DNA of 34,238 nt from an uncultured Treponema sp. (GTDB lineage: Bacteria > Spirochaetota > Spirochaetia > Treponematales > Treponemataceae), in the NCBI GenBank assembly GCA_946628495.1, contig CAMOWQ010000011.1, forward strand, positions 1 through 34,238, read 5' to 3'. Shown here piece by piece: positions 16,436-23,708 of the stretch. The notes under the pieces were generated by a model, which was not told the origin of the DNA, did no database searches, and worked only from the letters and a program-made list of their open reading frames with translations. Each line of letters starts with the position of its first letter. The stretch's first letter is position 1. Made by a program: the position numbers and the translations under genes.

Positions 16436-16469
16436 CACCGGCCGCCTGCCGTGCGGCCTTACACAGGAG
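16436..16469 (+). repeat. Leader hairpin/ribosome-binding-site repeat, copy 3
   Basis: A 34-bp unit matching 8093-8126 at 30 of 34 positions. Stem GCCGC/GCGGC with a 7-nt loop, then CTTACACAGGAG as ribosome-binding site of the DUF3261-like gene. It is GC-rich in an otherwise AT-rich intergenic stretch. Confidence 0.65.
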
Positions 16470-16480
16470 TTATTTGAGTT

Positions 16481-17155
16481 ATGATGAAAAAGATTTTACT
16501 TCGCGATAAACATTTTAATTTTTCAAATAGGCTCATTAATGCCAGACATTTTTTACCGGCCGTTTGTGCTTCAATTATGATTTCTTTTGTTTCCTGCGCA
16601 ACAGTAAAACATCTGCCTGGCAATATCGACCCTGTTTTTATTACAAATACAAAATCTGTTAATCTTTTAGCACCAGAAAATATTTCTACACTGCTTGATT
16701 CAATGATTCTTCTTGAAATTAAATTCGGCAGTGAAAATTTTTCCGTTCTTTCTTATGTTCAGGCTGATGAAAGCGGCATTTTCATAACTCTCATGAATGA
16801 TTTTGGAACAGACATGGGAACTTTGGAATACGATGGAAATTCAATTCAACTTGACTGCCAGTTATTCCCAAGCAACATCAAACCTGAATATATTGTCGCT
16901 GATTTTCAAAATGCATTTTATACCGCAGAATCCCTTACCACAAATTTAAAGGCATCGCGTCTTACATTTACAGAAGAAACTGCCGCTGCAGATACAGATG
17001 ACAATTCAAACTCAACCGTCACTCAAGACCCTGTAACTGTCAGGAAAATATTCAGCGGTTCAAAACTAATTGAAGAAATCACAATTGAAAACGCAAAAAT
17101 CAATATAAAAAATTATCTTCGCGGATATGAATACAATCTGACAGTCGAAGAATAA
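16481..17155 (+). CDS. DUF3261-like lipoprotein of the Ape-like locus
   Basis: A 224-aa protein with a long basic N-region, a hydrophobic core (about residues 24-37) and a lipobox ISFVSC with Cys39, so probably a membrane-anchored lipoprotein. The mature part fits the DUF3261 pattern seen in aryl polyene clusters: a strand pair FSVLSYVQADESGIFITLMN near 87-106, then GTDMGTLEYDGNSIQL, then a YIVADFQNAFYTAESL segment near 141-156. A 20-residue acidic low-complexity insert (about 168-186) precedes the final strands. The role is unknown; the usual place, after the MMPL exporter, suggests product transport or assembly in the envelope. Family assignment is from pattern memory. Confidence 0.68.
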   Translation: MMKKILLRDKHFNFSNRLINARHFLPAVCASIMISFVSCATVKHLPGNIDPVFITNTKSVNLLAPENISTLLDSMILLEIKFGSENFSVLSYVQADESGIFITLMNDFGTDMGTLEYDGNSIQLDCQLFPSNIKPEYIVADFQNAFYTAESLTTNLKASRLTFTEETAAADTDDNSNSTVTQDPVTVRKIFSGSKLIEEITIENAKINIKNYLRGYEYNLTVEE

Positions 17156-17197
17156 AATTTGAAAAAATTGGCAATGCTATATAAGGAGTATTAATTT

Positions 17198-17692
17198 ATG
17201 GAAGCAAAAAAATTACCACAGTTTATTGATCACGATGAACTTATTAATCTGCTGCCTCATAAAGGAAAAATGTTTCTGCTTACCCGTGTTATTCAGCATG
17301 ATACAAACAATCATACTATAACAAGCGAATACGACATTACCGAAAATTGTATTTTCTACGAGCCTGAATTTGACGGTGTACCAACTTGGGCAGGCTTTGA
17401 ATTTATGGCACAAGGCATTTCCGCATTAACAGGAATTACTAACCGCGAAAAAGGCCGCGAACCATTGCCAGGATTTATTCTTTCGGTTATGGAATTTAAA
17501 GCAGATATCGGTTATCTTAAAAACAACACGACAATCAAAATGAAAATTCGTGAAGATTATCGTGAAGAAACAACTCACATTTACAGATATATTTGTGAAC
17601 TTTATGCCACAAAGGATGATGAAAAACCTTCTGTAACAGCAAAAATCTCCGTTATGGAAACAGAAGACATTCATTCTTTATTCGGTGATTAA
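17198..17692 (+). CDS. Hot-dog-fold dehydratase, ApeP-like
   Basis: A 164-aa hot-dog protein. LLPHKGKMFLLTRVI near residues 18-32 and VPTWAGFEFMAQGISALTG near 61-79 match the ApeP/FabZ-like family, with His21 and Glu68 as candidate catalytic residues. LPGFILSVMEFKADIGYL near 93-110 is the third conserved block. With the ApeI-like protein it would give the pathway two distinct dehydratases, as in aryl polyene synthesis. AAGGAG lies 10 nt before the ATG. Directly followed by the ketoreductase gene. Confidence 0.82.
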   Translation: MEAKKLPQFIDHDELINLLPHKGKMFLLTRVIQHDTNNHTITSEYDITENCIFYEPEFDGVPTWAGFEFMAQGISALTGITNREKGREPLPGFILSVMEFKADIGYLKNNTTIKMKIREDYREETTHIYRYICELYATKDDEKPSVTAKISVMETEDIHSLFGD

Positions 17693-17743
17693 TCATAATC
17701 ATTAAACAACCTCAAATTGAGGCATACACAAGGAGAAAAAACT

Positions 17744-18487
17744 ATGAACGAAGACAAAAAAATTCTTGTTACTGGTGCAAGCGGTGGAATCGGACGTGCA
17801 ATTGCTGTAGAAGCTGCTAAAGCCGGATATTATGTAATCTGCCATTATAACGGAAGCAAGGGCAAGGCTGAAGAAACATTAGCTCAGATAAAGGAAAATG
17901 GTGGACAGGGTGAACTTATTCAGTTTGATGTTTCTAACCGCGAAGACTGCAAGGCAAAACTTGATGAAATTACTGCAAAATATGGAGCCCTTTGGGGAAT
18001 TGTAAACAATGCAGGAATTACACGCGACAACACATTTGCAGCCCTTTCTGGTGATGATTGGGATAAAGTTATCCACACAAACCTCGACAGTTTCTACAAT
18101 GTAATTAATCCACTTATTATGCCTATGGCAAGCCGCAAGAACAAACGCGGTGGACGAATCATTACAATTTCTTCTGTTTCAGGCGTAAACGGAAACCGCG
18201 GACAGACAAACTATTCTGCAGCAAAAGCCGGAATTATCGGTGCAACAAAAGCACTTGCCGTTGAACTTGCAGGCCGCGGAATTACCTGTAATGCAATTGC
18301 ACCAGGCGTTATCGAAACAGAAATGACTAAGGCAATTGACCCACAAGTTTACGAAATCATCATGAGTACAATTCCTATGAAACGTGCCGGAAAACCCGAA
18401 GAAATTGCATCTGCTGCAGTATTCCTTCTGAGCGAAGGTGCAGCATATATTACACGTCAGGTTCTTACTATCGACGGTGGAATGTAA
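17744..18487 (+). CDS. 3-oxoacyl-ACP reductase, FabG/ApeQ-like
   Basis: A 247-aa classical short-chain dehydrogenase. It has the nucleotide-binding TGASGGIG near residues 10-17, NNAGITRDN near 87-95, the catalytic Ser in ITISSVSG near 140-147, the Tyr-x-x-x-Lys in NYSAAKAG near 157-164, and APGVIETEM near 188-196. The C-terminal IDGGM is typical of FabG. It reduces 3-oxoacyl-ACP with NADPH before dehydration. Placement after the ApeP-like gene matches the ApeP-ApeQ-ApeR order, so a pathway-specific reductase is more likely than the housekeeping FabG. The ATG at 17744 follows AAGGAG; a TTG nine codons upstream is rejected. A small hairpin (CCTC/GAGG, 17710-17722) lies just before the ribosome-binding site. 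Confidence 0.9.
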   Translation: MNEDKKILVTGASGGIGRAIAVEAAKAGYYVICHYNGSKGKAEETLAQIKENGGQGELIQFDVSNREDCKAKLDEITAKYGALWGIVNNAGITRDNTFAALSGDDWDKVIHTNLDSFYNVINPLIMPMASRKNKRGGRIITISSVSGVNGNRGQTNYSAAKAGIIGATKALAVELAGRGITCNAIAPGVIETEMTKAIDPQVYEIIMSTIPMKRAGKPEEIASAAVFLLSEGAAYITRQVLTIDGGM

Positions 18488-18494
18488 AGAATTC

Positions 18495-18531
18495 AAGATG
18501 CCTTATAAGTTAATACCTTATAGGGCATCTT
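18495..18531 (+). terminator. Long hairpin after the ketoreductase gene
   Basis: A 15-bp stem (AAGATGCCTTATAAG with its complement ending GGGCATCTT, one G-T pair) and a 5- to 6-nt loop, 8 bp past the stop codon. There is no T tract, so it may stabilise the mRNA end or act in Rho-dependent termination. Confidence 0.5.
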
Positions 18532-18829
18532 AAGTGTTAATACCCCATAATTCATTCCTTAATGTCTATTTTTCCTGAAAACATTTTTTAATACGATTCT
18601 TTCTTAAAAATTTCTAATAATTAAAATCAAAAATTTTCTTTTTAATAAAAAAATTCTGTTATATCTTATTGAAATATATTTTATATCTTAATTATAATTA
18701 AAGCTAATAATAAAGGGCTGTCTAATAAATAAGAGATACATTGATTGGCTTTTTCGAAACTGTCACATAAATAAGTGTATACTCTAAACTTATTAATCAT
18801 CCCTTTATAAAATCAAGTTTCCTGAAACT
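18532..18829. promoter_or_regulatory. AT-rich control region before the chemoreceptor gene, with a 42-bp-spaced direct repeat
   Basis: No gene is seen here. Two direct repeats of form CTGTCNNATAAATAAG lie at 18718-18733 and 18760-18775, exactly 42 bp (four DNA turns) apart, so they present the same face to a bound protein. TATACT at 18778-18783, directly after the second repeat, is a candidate -10. This suggests the chemoreceptor has its own regulated promoter. Confidence 0.4.
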
Positions 18830-18859
18830 ATGAATTTTCAATATCAAGGAGAGAGAATT

Positions 18860-21013
18860 TTGAAAAATCATAAAATCACTATTTCTACAAAATTTTCATC
18901 TAGTACTATTCTGGTAATAATTGCAATTGTTGCAATTTCTCAATTAACAACAAGTTTTTTCTTTTCTAAAAACTGCCTTGAAAATTTTTATGGCGGTGCA
19001 AAATCAAATTTATCAGAATTTTCAGATTCGATAACGATGTTTTATTCAGCAAAAGAAGTTGAACTTAATGTTTTTACCGACTCTGATGCAATAAAAGCAG
19101 CCGACGATACTATTCATTCATACATAAATGAAAACGGAACAATTCATATCACCAGCTACGAAAAAAGTCCAACCGAAGAAGCAATCCGAAAAGTCTGTAA
19201 AATTATTGCTAAACAGGACAGCGATATTGCAGAAATTTACATTGGTACAAAATGGGGCGGTTACGCAACAAACTCCGACGGCACAATGAATGGCGGATAC
19301 GATCCTAGAAAACGAGGCTGGTACGAAACGGCCTTAAAAGGCAATGGCGGCGTAATGATTACCGATGCATTTGCTTCCACAATCGGGACTACTGTTGTAG
19401 GAATTACCCGCTGTGCCTATGATGAAGCTGGAGCTTTTATTGGAAATACATCAATTGAAGTTGCCCTAGATACATTAACAAACATTCTAAAATCAATGGA
19501 TTTTGGCGAAAACAGTTTTGTAATGATGATTCAAAATGATGGAACAATTTTAGCAGATACTCTTGATTCAAAAAATAATTTCAAAAATATCTCCGAAATT
19601 AATCTTCCTGAATTAAAAAATATTCTTTCATCAAAAGAAAATTCAAATACAATTAATATAAATGGCAAACAATTCTTTACCGAATACATCACAAATAAAA
19701 AAACCGGCTATCAAATTATTGCATTTAGTCCAAAAGAAGTTGTTTTCGAAGCCTTTTATAAAACCCTTAAAATTACAATTTTAATCTGTTCTATCATCGG
19801 AATTTTAATTGCAATTGCAACCGCTATAATTACAACTCATATAATGAAGCCTTTAATATCCATTCACGACGGAATCAGCCTTACAGCAGAACAAATTGCA
19901 AATGGTAATGCCGACCTTACAAACCGTCTTAAAATTACTTCGCATGATGAAATTGCCGATGTTGCGGTAAGCTTTAATATGTTCTCCGATAAACTTCAGG
20001 ATATCATTCAAAGCATGAAAGATTCAAAAATTTCGCTGAATCAAGCAGGTGGAAAACTTACAAATACCACAAGAGATGCTATGAAAGCAATTGCGCAAAT
20101 CAACAAAAATATTCTGACTCTAGATAGTGATTTAAGAAGCCAGAACAATAGCGTTAAGCAAACTTCTCAATGCATTACAAAAATTCTGGAAAGCATCAGC
20201 TCTCTTAAAGAACTTGTAACAGAACAGGCAAAATCGGTAAGCAATGCCTCAGCTGCCGTAGAACAGATGATTAAAAATATTAGTAATGTAAATCTTTCTG
20301 TAGATATAATGGCACAATCTTTTGGAAGGCTCGAACAGGATGCACAAAGCGGAGCTAAAACTCAGGAACAGCTACAACAGCAAATTGCAGAAATTGAAAA
20401 CCAGTCAAAATTATTAAGTGAAGCTAACGCTGTAATTGCAAATATTGCAAGTCAAACTAACCTTCTTGCCATGAATGCCGCAATCGAAGCTGCACATGCA
20501 GGAGAAGCAGGAAAAGGATTTGCCGTCGTTGCAGATGAAATTAGAAAACTTTCCGTTACTTCATCAACACAATCAAAAACAATCGGAGACCAGCTTAAAC
20601 ATATTCAGGCAACAATTGGAACTGTAGTTCAGGCAACTCAAAACGGAGTAAAAGGATATTCAACACTTGCAGATGAAATTCATGAAACAGACAACCTTGT
20701 TCGACAGATTAAAACTGCAATGACAGAACAGCAGCAAGGTTCTGCACAAATTACCGATGCACTTCATGGCTTAAACGAAAGCACATTAGAAGTTCAACAA
20801 GCCTCTAAAGAAATGACTGATGATAGTCACATCATTATTGAACAGGTAACAACTTTGCAGCAAAAAACACAGGCTATGCAAATCAGTATGGACGAAATGA
20901 GTTCAAATTCAGCAAAGATTGATACAACAGGCTCTGCCCTTTCGGAAATTTCTTCGCTTATGGAAAAATCAATCAGCGAAATTGGAAAACAGGTAGATCA
21001 ATTTAAGGTTTAA
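18860..21013 (+). CDS. Methyl-accepting chemotaxis protein with dCache sensor
   Basis: A 717-aa chemoreceptor. TM1 lies near residues 12-33, followed by a periplasmic double-Cache domain (about 35-290) with [12 protein letters not shown] and VMITDAF, and TM2 near 298-320. A HAMP domain (about 321-375) and a cytoplasmic signalling helix bundle to the end follow; the CheA/CheW tip is [20 protein letters not shown]. The DPRxRxWY piece is part of the amino-acid-binding dCache motif, but the following Tyr appears to be Phe, so the ligand is uncertain. AAGGAG sits 8 nt before a TTG at 18860, favoured over an ATG 10 codons upstream with no ribosome-binding site. It has its own promoter and terminator and divides the Ape-like locus. 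Confidence 0.9.
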   Translation: MKNHKITISTKFSSSTILVIIAIVAISQLTTSFFFSKNCLENFYGGAKSNLSEFSDSITMFYSAKEVELNVFTDSDAIKAADDTIHSYINENGTIHITSYEKSPTEEAIRKVCKIIAKQDSDIAEIYIGTKWGGYATNSDGTMNGGYDPRKRGWYETALKGNGGVMITDAFASTIGTTVVGITRCAYDEAGAFIGNTSIEVALDTLTNILKSMDFGENSFVMMIQNDGTILADTLDSKNNFKNISEINLPELKNILSSKENSNTININGKQFFTEYITNKKTGYQIIAFSPKEVVFEAFYKTLKITILICSIIGILIAIATAIITTHIMKPLISIHDGISLTAEQIANGNADLTNRLKITSHDEIADVAVSFNMFSDKLQDIIQSMKDSKISLNQAGGKLTNTTRDAMKAIAQINKNILTLDSDLRSQNNSVKQTSQCITKILESISSLKELVTEQAKSVSNASAAVEQMIKNISNVNLSVDIMAQSFGRLEQDAQSGAKTQEQLQQQIAEIENQSKLLSEANAVIANIASQTNLLAMNAAIEAAHAGEAGKGFAVVADEIRKLSVTSSTQSKTIGDQLKHIQATIGTVVQATQNGVKGYSTLADEIHETDNLVRQIKTAMTEQQQGSAQITDALHGLNESTLEVQQASKEMTDDSHIIIEQVTTLQQKTQAMQISMDEMSSNSAKIDTTGSALSEISSLMEKSISEIGKQVDQFKV

Positions 21014-21111
21014 TTTCTGAACCATACAATTGTGACAGGACACCAAATTTTACAATATTTTTAGAATGCATTTGTCCTGAATTTCGCATTAGTTGTTCTT
21101 TATGTCAATTT

Positions 21112-21148
21112 AGTGTAATCTATTCTATAGGTTACACTTTTTTATTTT
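21112..21148 (+). terminator. Rho-independent terminator between chemoreceptor and ketosynthase genes
   Basis: An 11-bp stem (GTGTAATCTAT / ATAGGTTACAC, one G-T pair) with a 3-nt loop, followed by T6-A-T4. It isolates the chemoreceptor unit, so the ketosynthase needs a further promoter or read-through. Confidence 0.85.
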
Positions 21149-21167
21149 AAATAAGGATGTATTTATT

Positions 21168-22433
21168 ATGGAATTTACAAAACCAAACGGAAAACGCCGC
21201 GTTGTTGTTACTGGCGGTGGAATGGTTTCTGCACTCGGACGCGATTGGGAAACTGCTTATGCTAATTTAAAAACCTGCAAAAATAAAATCCGCTATATGC
21301 CGGAATGGGAACGCTACACAAAAATGAACACACGACTTGCCTGTCCTTATGACGGTGAGATTCCAAGTTTCCCACGCAAAAAGATTCGCGGTATGGGACG
21401 CGTTGCTTTGCTCGGGCTTCTTTCTACACATGATGCTTTGCAGATGGCAGGTTTACTTGCAGAAGACGGTGAAGATGTTATTGAAGAATTGAAAAACGGA
21501 CGCACTGGTATTGCTTACGGAACCTGTATGGGAAGTATGGATGCAATCGGCGACCTTGCAAAAATGGTTGAAACTGGAGATTCTTCACATCTCAACAGCC
21601 AGACTTACATCAAAGCCATGCCACAGACAAATGCCTGCAACATGAGCGTTTACTGGCAGATTCGCGGCCGTGTTATCATCACTGATACAGCTTGTACTTC
21701 TGGTTCACAGTCTATCGGTTATGGCTACGAAGCAATTGAAGACGGACGTCAGGACATCATGATTTGTGGTGGTGCTGAAGAGCTTTCTGCTCCAGACGCT
21801 GCAATTTTTGATACACTCGGTGCAACATCTTGTTTGAACAAAACTCCAGAACAGACACCAAAATGCTTTGATAAAGACCGCGACGGACTTGTAATTGGTG
21901 AAGGTGCTGGAACTTTAATTTTGGAAGATTTGGAACACGCTGTAAAACGCGGTGCAAAGATTTATTGTGAAGTTGTTGGATTTGCAACTAATATGGACGG
22001 TTCACACATCACTTCACCAAACAGCGAAACACAGGCAAAATGTCTTGAAATGGCAATCGAAGACGCTGGAATTTCAAAAGACCAGATTGCTTATGTAAAC
22101 GCTCACGGAACTGCAACTCCACACGGAGATATTTCTGAAACCCAGGCAGTTTGGAAGGCATTCGGAAAAGCAGTTCCAATTTCTTCTACAAAATCATATA
22201 TCGGACATATTCTTGGTGCCTGCGGTTGTGTAGAAAGCTGGCTTACAATCAACATGATGAACGAAGGATGGTTCCATCCGAATGTAAACTTGGTAAACAT
22301 TGACCCAGAATGCGCACCACTCGACTACATTACTGGCGAAGGCCGCAACATTGATGCAGAATACGTTATGGCTAACAACTTTGCATTCGGCGGTGTAAAT
22401 ACCTCGCTGATATTTAAAAAGTGGTCTGAATAG
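21168..22433 (+). CDS. Beta-ketoacyl-ACP synthase, ApeR/FabF-like
   Basis: A 421-aa thiolase-fold condensing enzyme that adds two-carbon units from malonyl-ACP to an acyl-ACP. The full catalytic triad is present: Cys176 in DTACTSGS, His313 in NAHGTATPHGD and His347 in KSYIGHILGACG. VVVTGGGMVSALGRDWE at the N-terminus and a C-terminal NNFAFGGVNTSLIF are family hallmarks. An intact triad means a true ketosynthase, not a chain-length factor. Order and similarity point to ApeR, the last gene of aryl polyene clusters, rather than housekeeping FabF. AAGGATG before the ATG supports the start. Its 3' end has been partly duplicated just downstream (22487-22530). Confidence 0.9.
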   Translation: MEFTKPNGKRRVVVTGGGMVSALGRDWETAYANLKTCKNKIRYMPEWERYTKMNTRLACPYDGEIPSFPRKKIRGMGRVALLGLLSTHDALQMAGLLAEDGEDVIEELKNGRTGIAYGTCMGSMDAIGDLAKMVETGDSSHLNSQTYIKAMPQTNACNMSVYWQIRGRVIITDTACTSGSQSIGYGYEAIEDGRQDIMICGGAEELSAPDAAIFDTLGATSCLNKTPEQTPKCFDKDRDGLVIGEGAGTLILEDLEHAVKRGAKIYCEVVGFATNMDGSHITSPNSETQAKCLEMAIEDAGISKDQIAYVNAHGTATPHGDISETQAVWKAFGKAVPISSTKSYIGHILGACGCVESWLTINMMNEGWFHPNVNLVNIDPECAPLDYITGEGRNIDAEYVMANNFAFGGVNTSLIFKKWSE

Positions 22434-22530
22434 CAAATGCATTAAAAAAGACAGTCCGTCGTGACTGTCTTTTAGCATTTACGATAAAATACCTCGCGAG
22501 ATTTATCGAGCGGGTCTGAATAGCAAATGC
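22397..22530. repeat. Imperfect 44-bp direct repeat of the ketosynthase 3' end
   Basis: Copies at 22397-22440 (coding the last 12 residues and stop) and 22487-22530, exactly 90 bp apart. The outer 11 bp and last 18 bp (GGTCTGAATAGCAAATGC) are identical and the middle has diverged. The second copy still reads NTSRDLSSGSE then stop, a vestige of a tandem duplication of the gene tail. Confidence 0.8.
22446..22473 (+). terminator. Terminator of the ketosynthase gene
   Basis: A perfect 10-bp stem AAAAGACAGT / ACTGTCTTTT with an 8-nt loop, 12 bp past the stop codon and between the two copies of the duplicated tail. Confidence 0.75.
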
Positions 22531-22543
22531 GTTATCAATTGAA

Positions 22544-22578
22544 GACGCCTTTCGTGTTAAACGAAGGGCGTTTCTTTT
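22544..22578 (+). terminator. Second terminator downstream of the ketosynthase gene
   Basis: Stem GACGCCTTTCGT / ACGAAGGGCGTT (12 bp with wobble pairs), 5-nt loop, then TTCTTTTATT. It lies past the duplicated gene tail and may have served the ancestral, undisrupted transcript. Confidence 0.8.
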
Positions 22579-22679
22579 ATTCCTTAAAAATCCTTATGAA
22601 TTCAAAATATTTTTTTGCACTACTAAAAATTCTGCGTTATCATAAAATTACTTACGAATTTTTTTGAGGAGAAACTTTT

Positions 22680-23606
22680 ATGGCAATGAGATTAGTAACC
22701 CGCTCAGATTTTGATGGGCTTGCCTGCGGTGCACTTTTACTGGAAGCAGGCGTAATTGACCATTGGACTTTTGCACATCCTAAAGATTTACAGGACGGTC
22801 TTGTACCGATAAATGAAAACGATTGCCTTGCAAACGTTCCATTCGTTCCAGGATGCGGCTTGTGGTTTGACCATCACTCCAGCGAATTTGAACGCAACGA
22901 ATTAAAAGGAAAATATAAAGGCGAAAGCAGAATCACTCCGTCTTGTGCAAGAATCATTTATGAGTATTATGGCGGCAAAGAAAAATTCCCGAATTATGAT
23001 GATATTATGGAAGCCGTTGATAAAGTGGATTCAGGCAATCTTACAATCGACGAAATTCAAAATCCTAAAGGATGGATATTAATCGGTTTTCTTATGGATC
23101 CGCGAACAGGTTTAGGAAGATGGAGACAGTTTACAGTTCCTAACTATGCACTGATGGAAAAACTGATGGTTGCCTGCCGCGATAAATCAACCGAAGAAAT
23201 TCTTAATATGCCTGATGTAAAAGAACGAATTGAAGTTTACAACGAGCAGACTGAAAAATTCAAAGAGATGGTAAAGGCTCATACAGTTGTAGACGGAAAT
23301 CTTATAATTTCAGACTTGCGTGGCGTTGATCCTATTTATACCGGAAACCGCTTTTTAATTTACAGTATGTATCCGGAACAAAATATTTCTGCATGGATTG
23401 TAAGCGGAAAAGGCGGACAGGGTTGTTCAGCAGCAGTTGGTTACAGCATCCTTAATAAAACTTCAAAAGTGAATGTCGGAAGCCTTATGCTTAAATACGG
23501 CGGCGGCGGACACGAAAAAGTTGGTACCTGTCAGTTCACAAATGAAAACATGAACGATGGACTTCCAAAAATGCTGGACGAGCTGAAAGCCTTGGCAAAC
23601 GCATAG
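22680..23606 (+). CDS. DHH-family phosphoesterase
   Basis: A 308-aa protein of the DHH superfamily. Metal-binding motifs are RSDFDGLACGALL near residues 8-20 (DxDG type), LWFDHHSSE near 61-69 and EAVDKVDSGN near 110-119. The C-terminal substrate-binding motif is KYGGGGHEKVGTC near 280-292 (GGGH). The family contains exopolyphosphatases, oligonucleotide phosphatases and cyclic-dinucleotide phosphodiesterases. This short cytoplasmic form, without membrane or PAS domains, is closest in layout to stand-alone exopolyphosphatase/nanoRNase-like members, but the substrate cannot be told. GAGGAG precedes the ATG. It is a single-gene unit with its own terminator. Confidence 0.82.
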   Translation: MAMRLVTRSDFDGLACGALLLEAGVIDHWTFAHPKDLQDGLVPINENDCLANVPFVPGCGLWFDHHSSEFERNELKGKYKGESRITPSCARIIYEYYGGKEKFPNYDDIMEAVDKVDSGNLTIDEIQNPKGWILIGFLMDPRTGLGRWRQFTVPNYALMEKLMVACRDKSTEEILNMPDVKERIEVYNEQTEKFKEMVKAHTVVDGNLIISDLRGVDPIYTGNRFLIYSMYPEQNISAWIVSGKGGQGCSAAVGYSILNKTSKVNVGSLMLKYGGGGHEKVGTCQFTNENMNDGLPKMLDELKALANA

Positions 23607-23633
23607 AAAATCATTTATCATACAAATCATAAA

Positions 23634-23673
23634 AACAAAGGATGTTCTATAAAACGGGGCATCCTTTTGTTTG
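23634..23673 (+). terminator. Rho-independent terminator of the DHH phosphoesterase gene
   Basis: Stem AACAAAGGATG / CATCCTTTTGTT with a single bulged T and a 15-nt loop. It lies 27 bp past the stop codon. Confidence 0.75.
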
Positions 23674-23708
23674 TCTAAACTAACAAAAAAAACACACCAT
23701 TACACAAT

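Noticed and set aside
18830-18859. ATG start of the chemoreceptor 10 codons upstream
   Set aside because: No ribosome-binding site precedes it, whereas AAGGAG lies 8 nt before the TTG at 18860.
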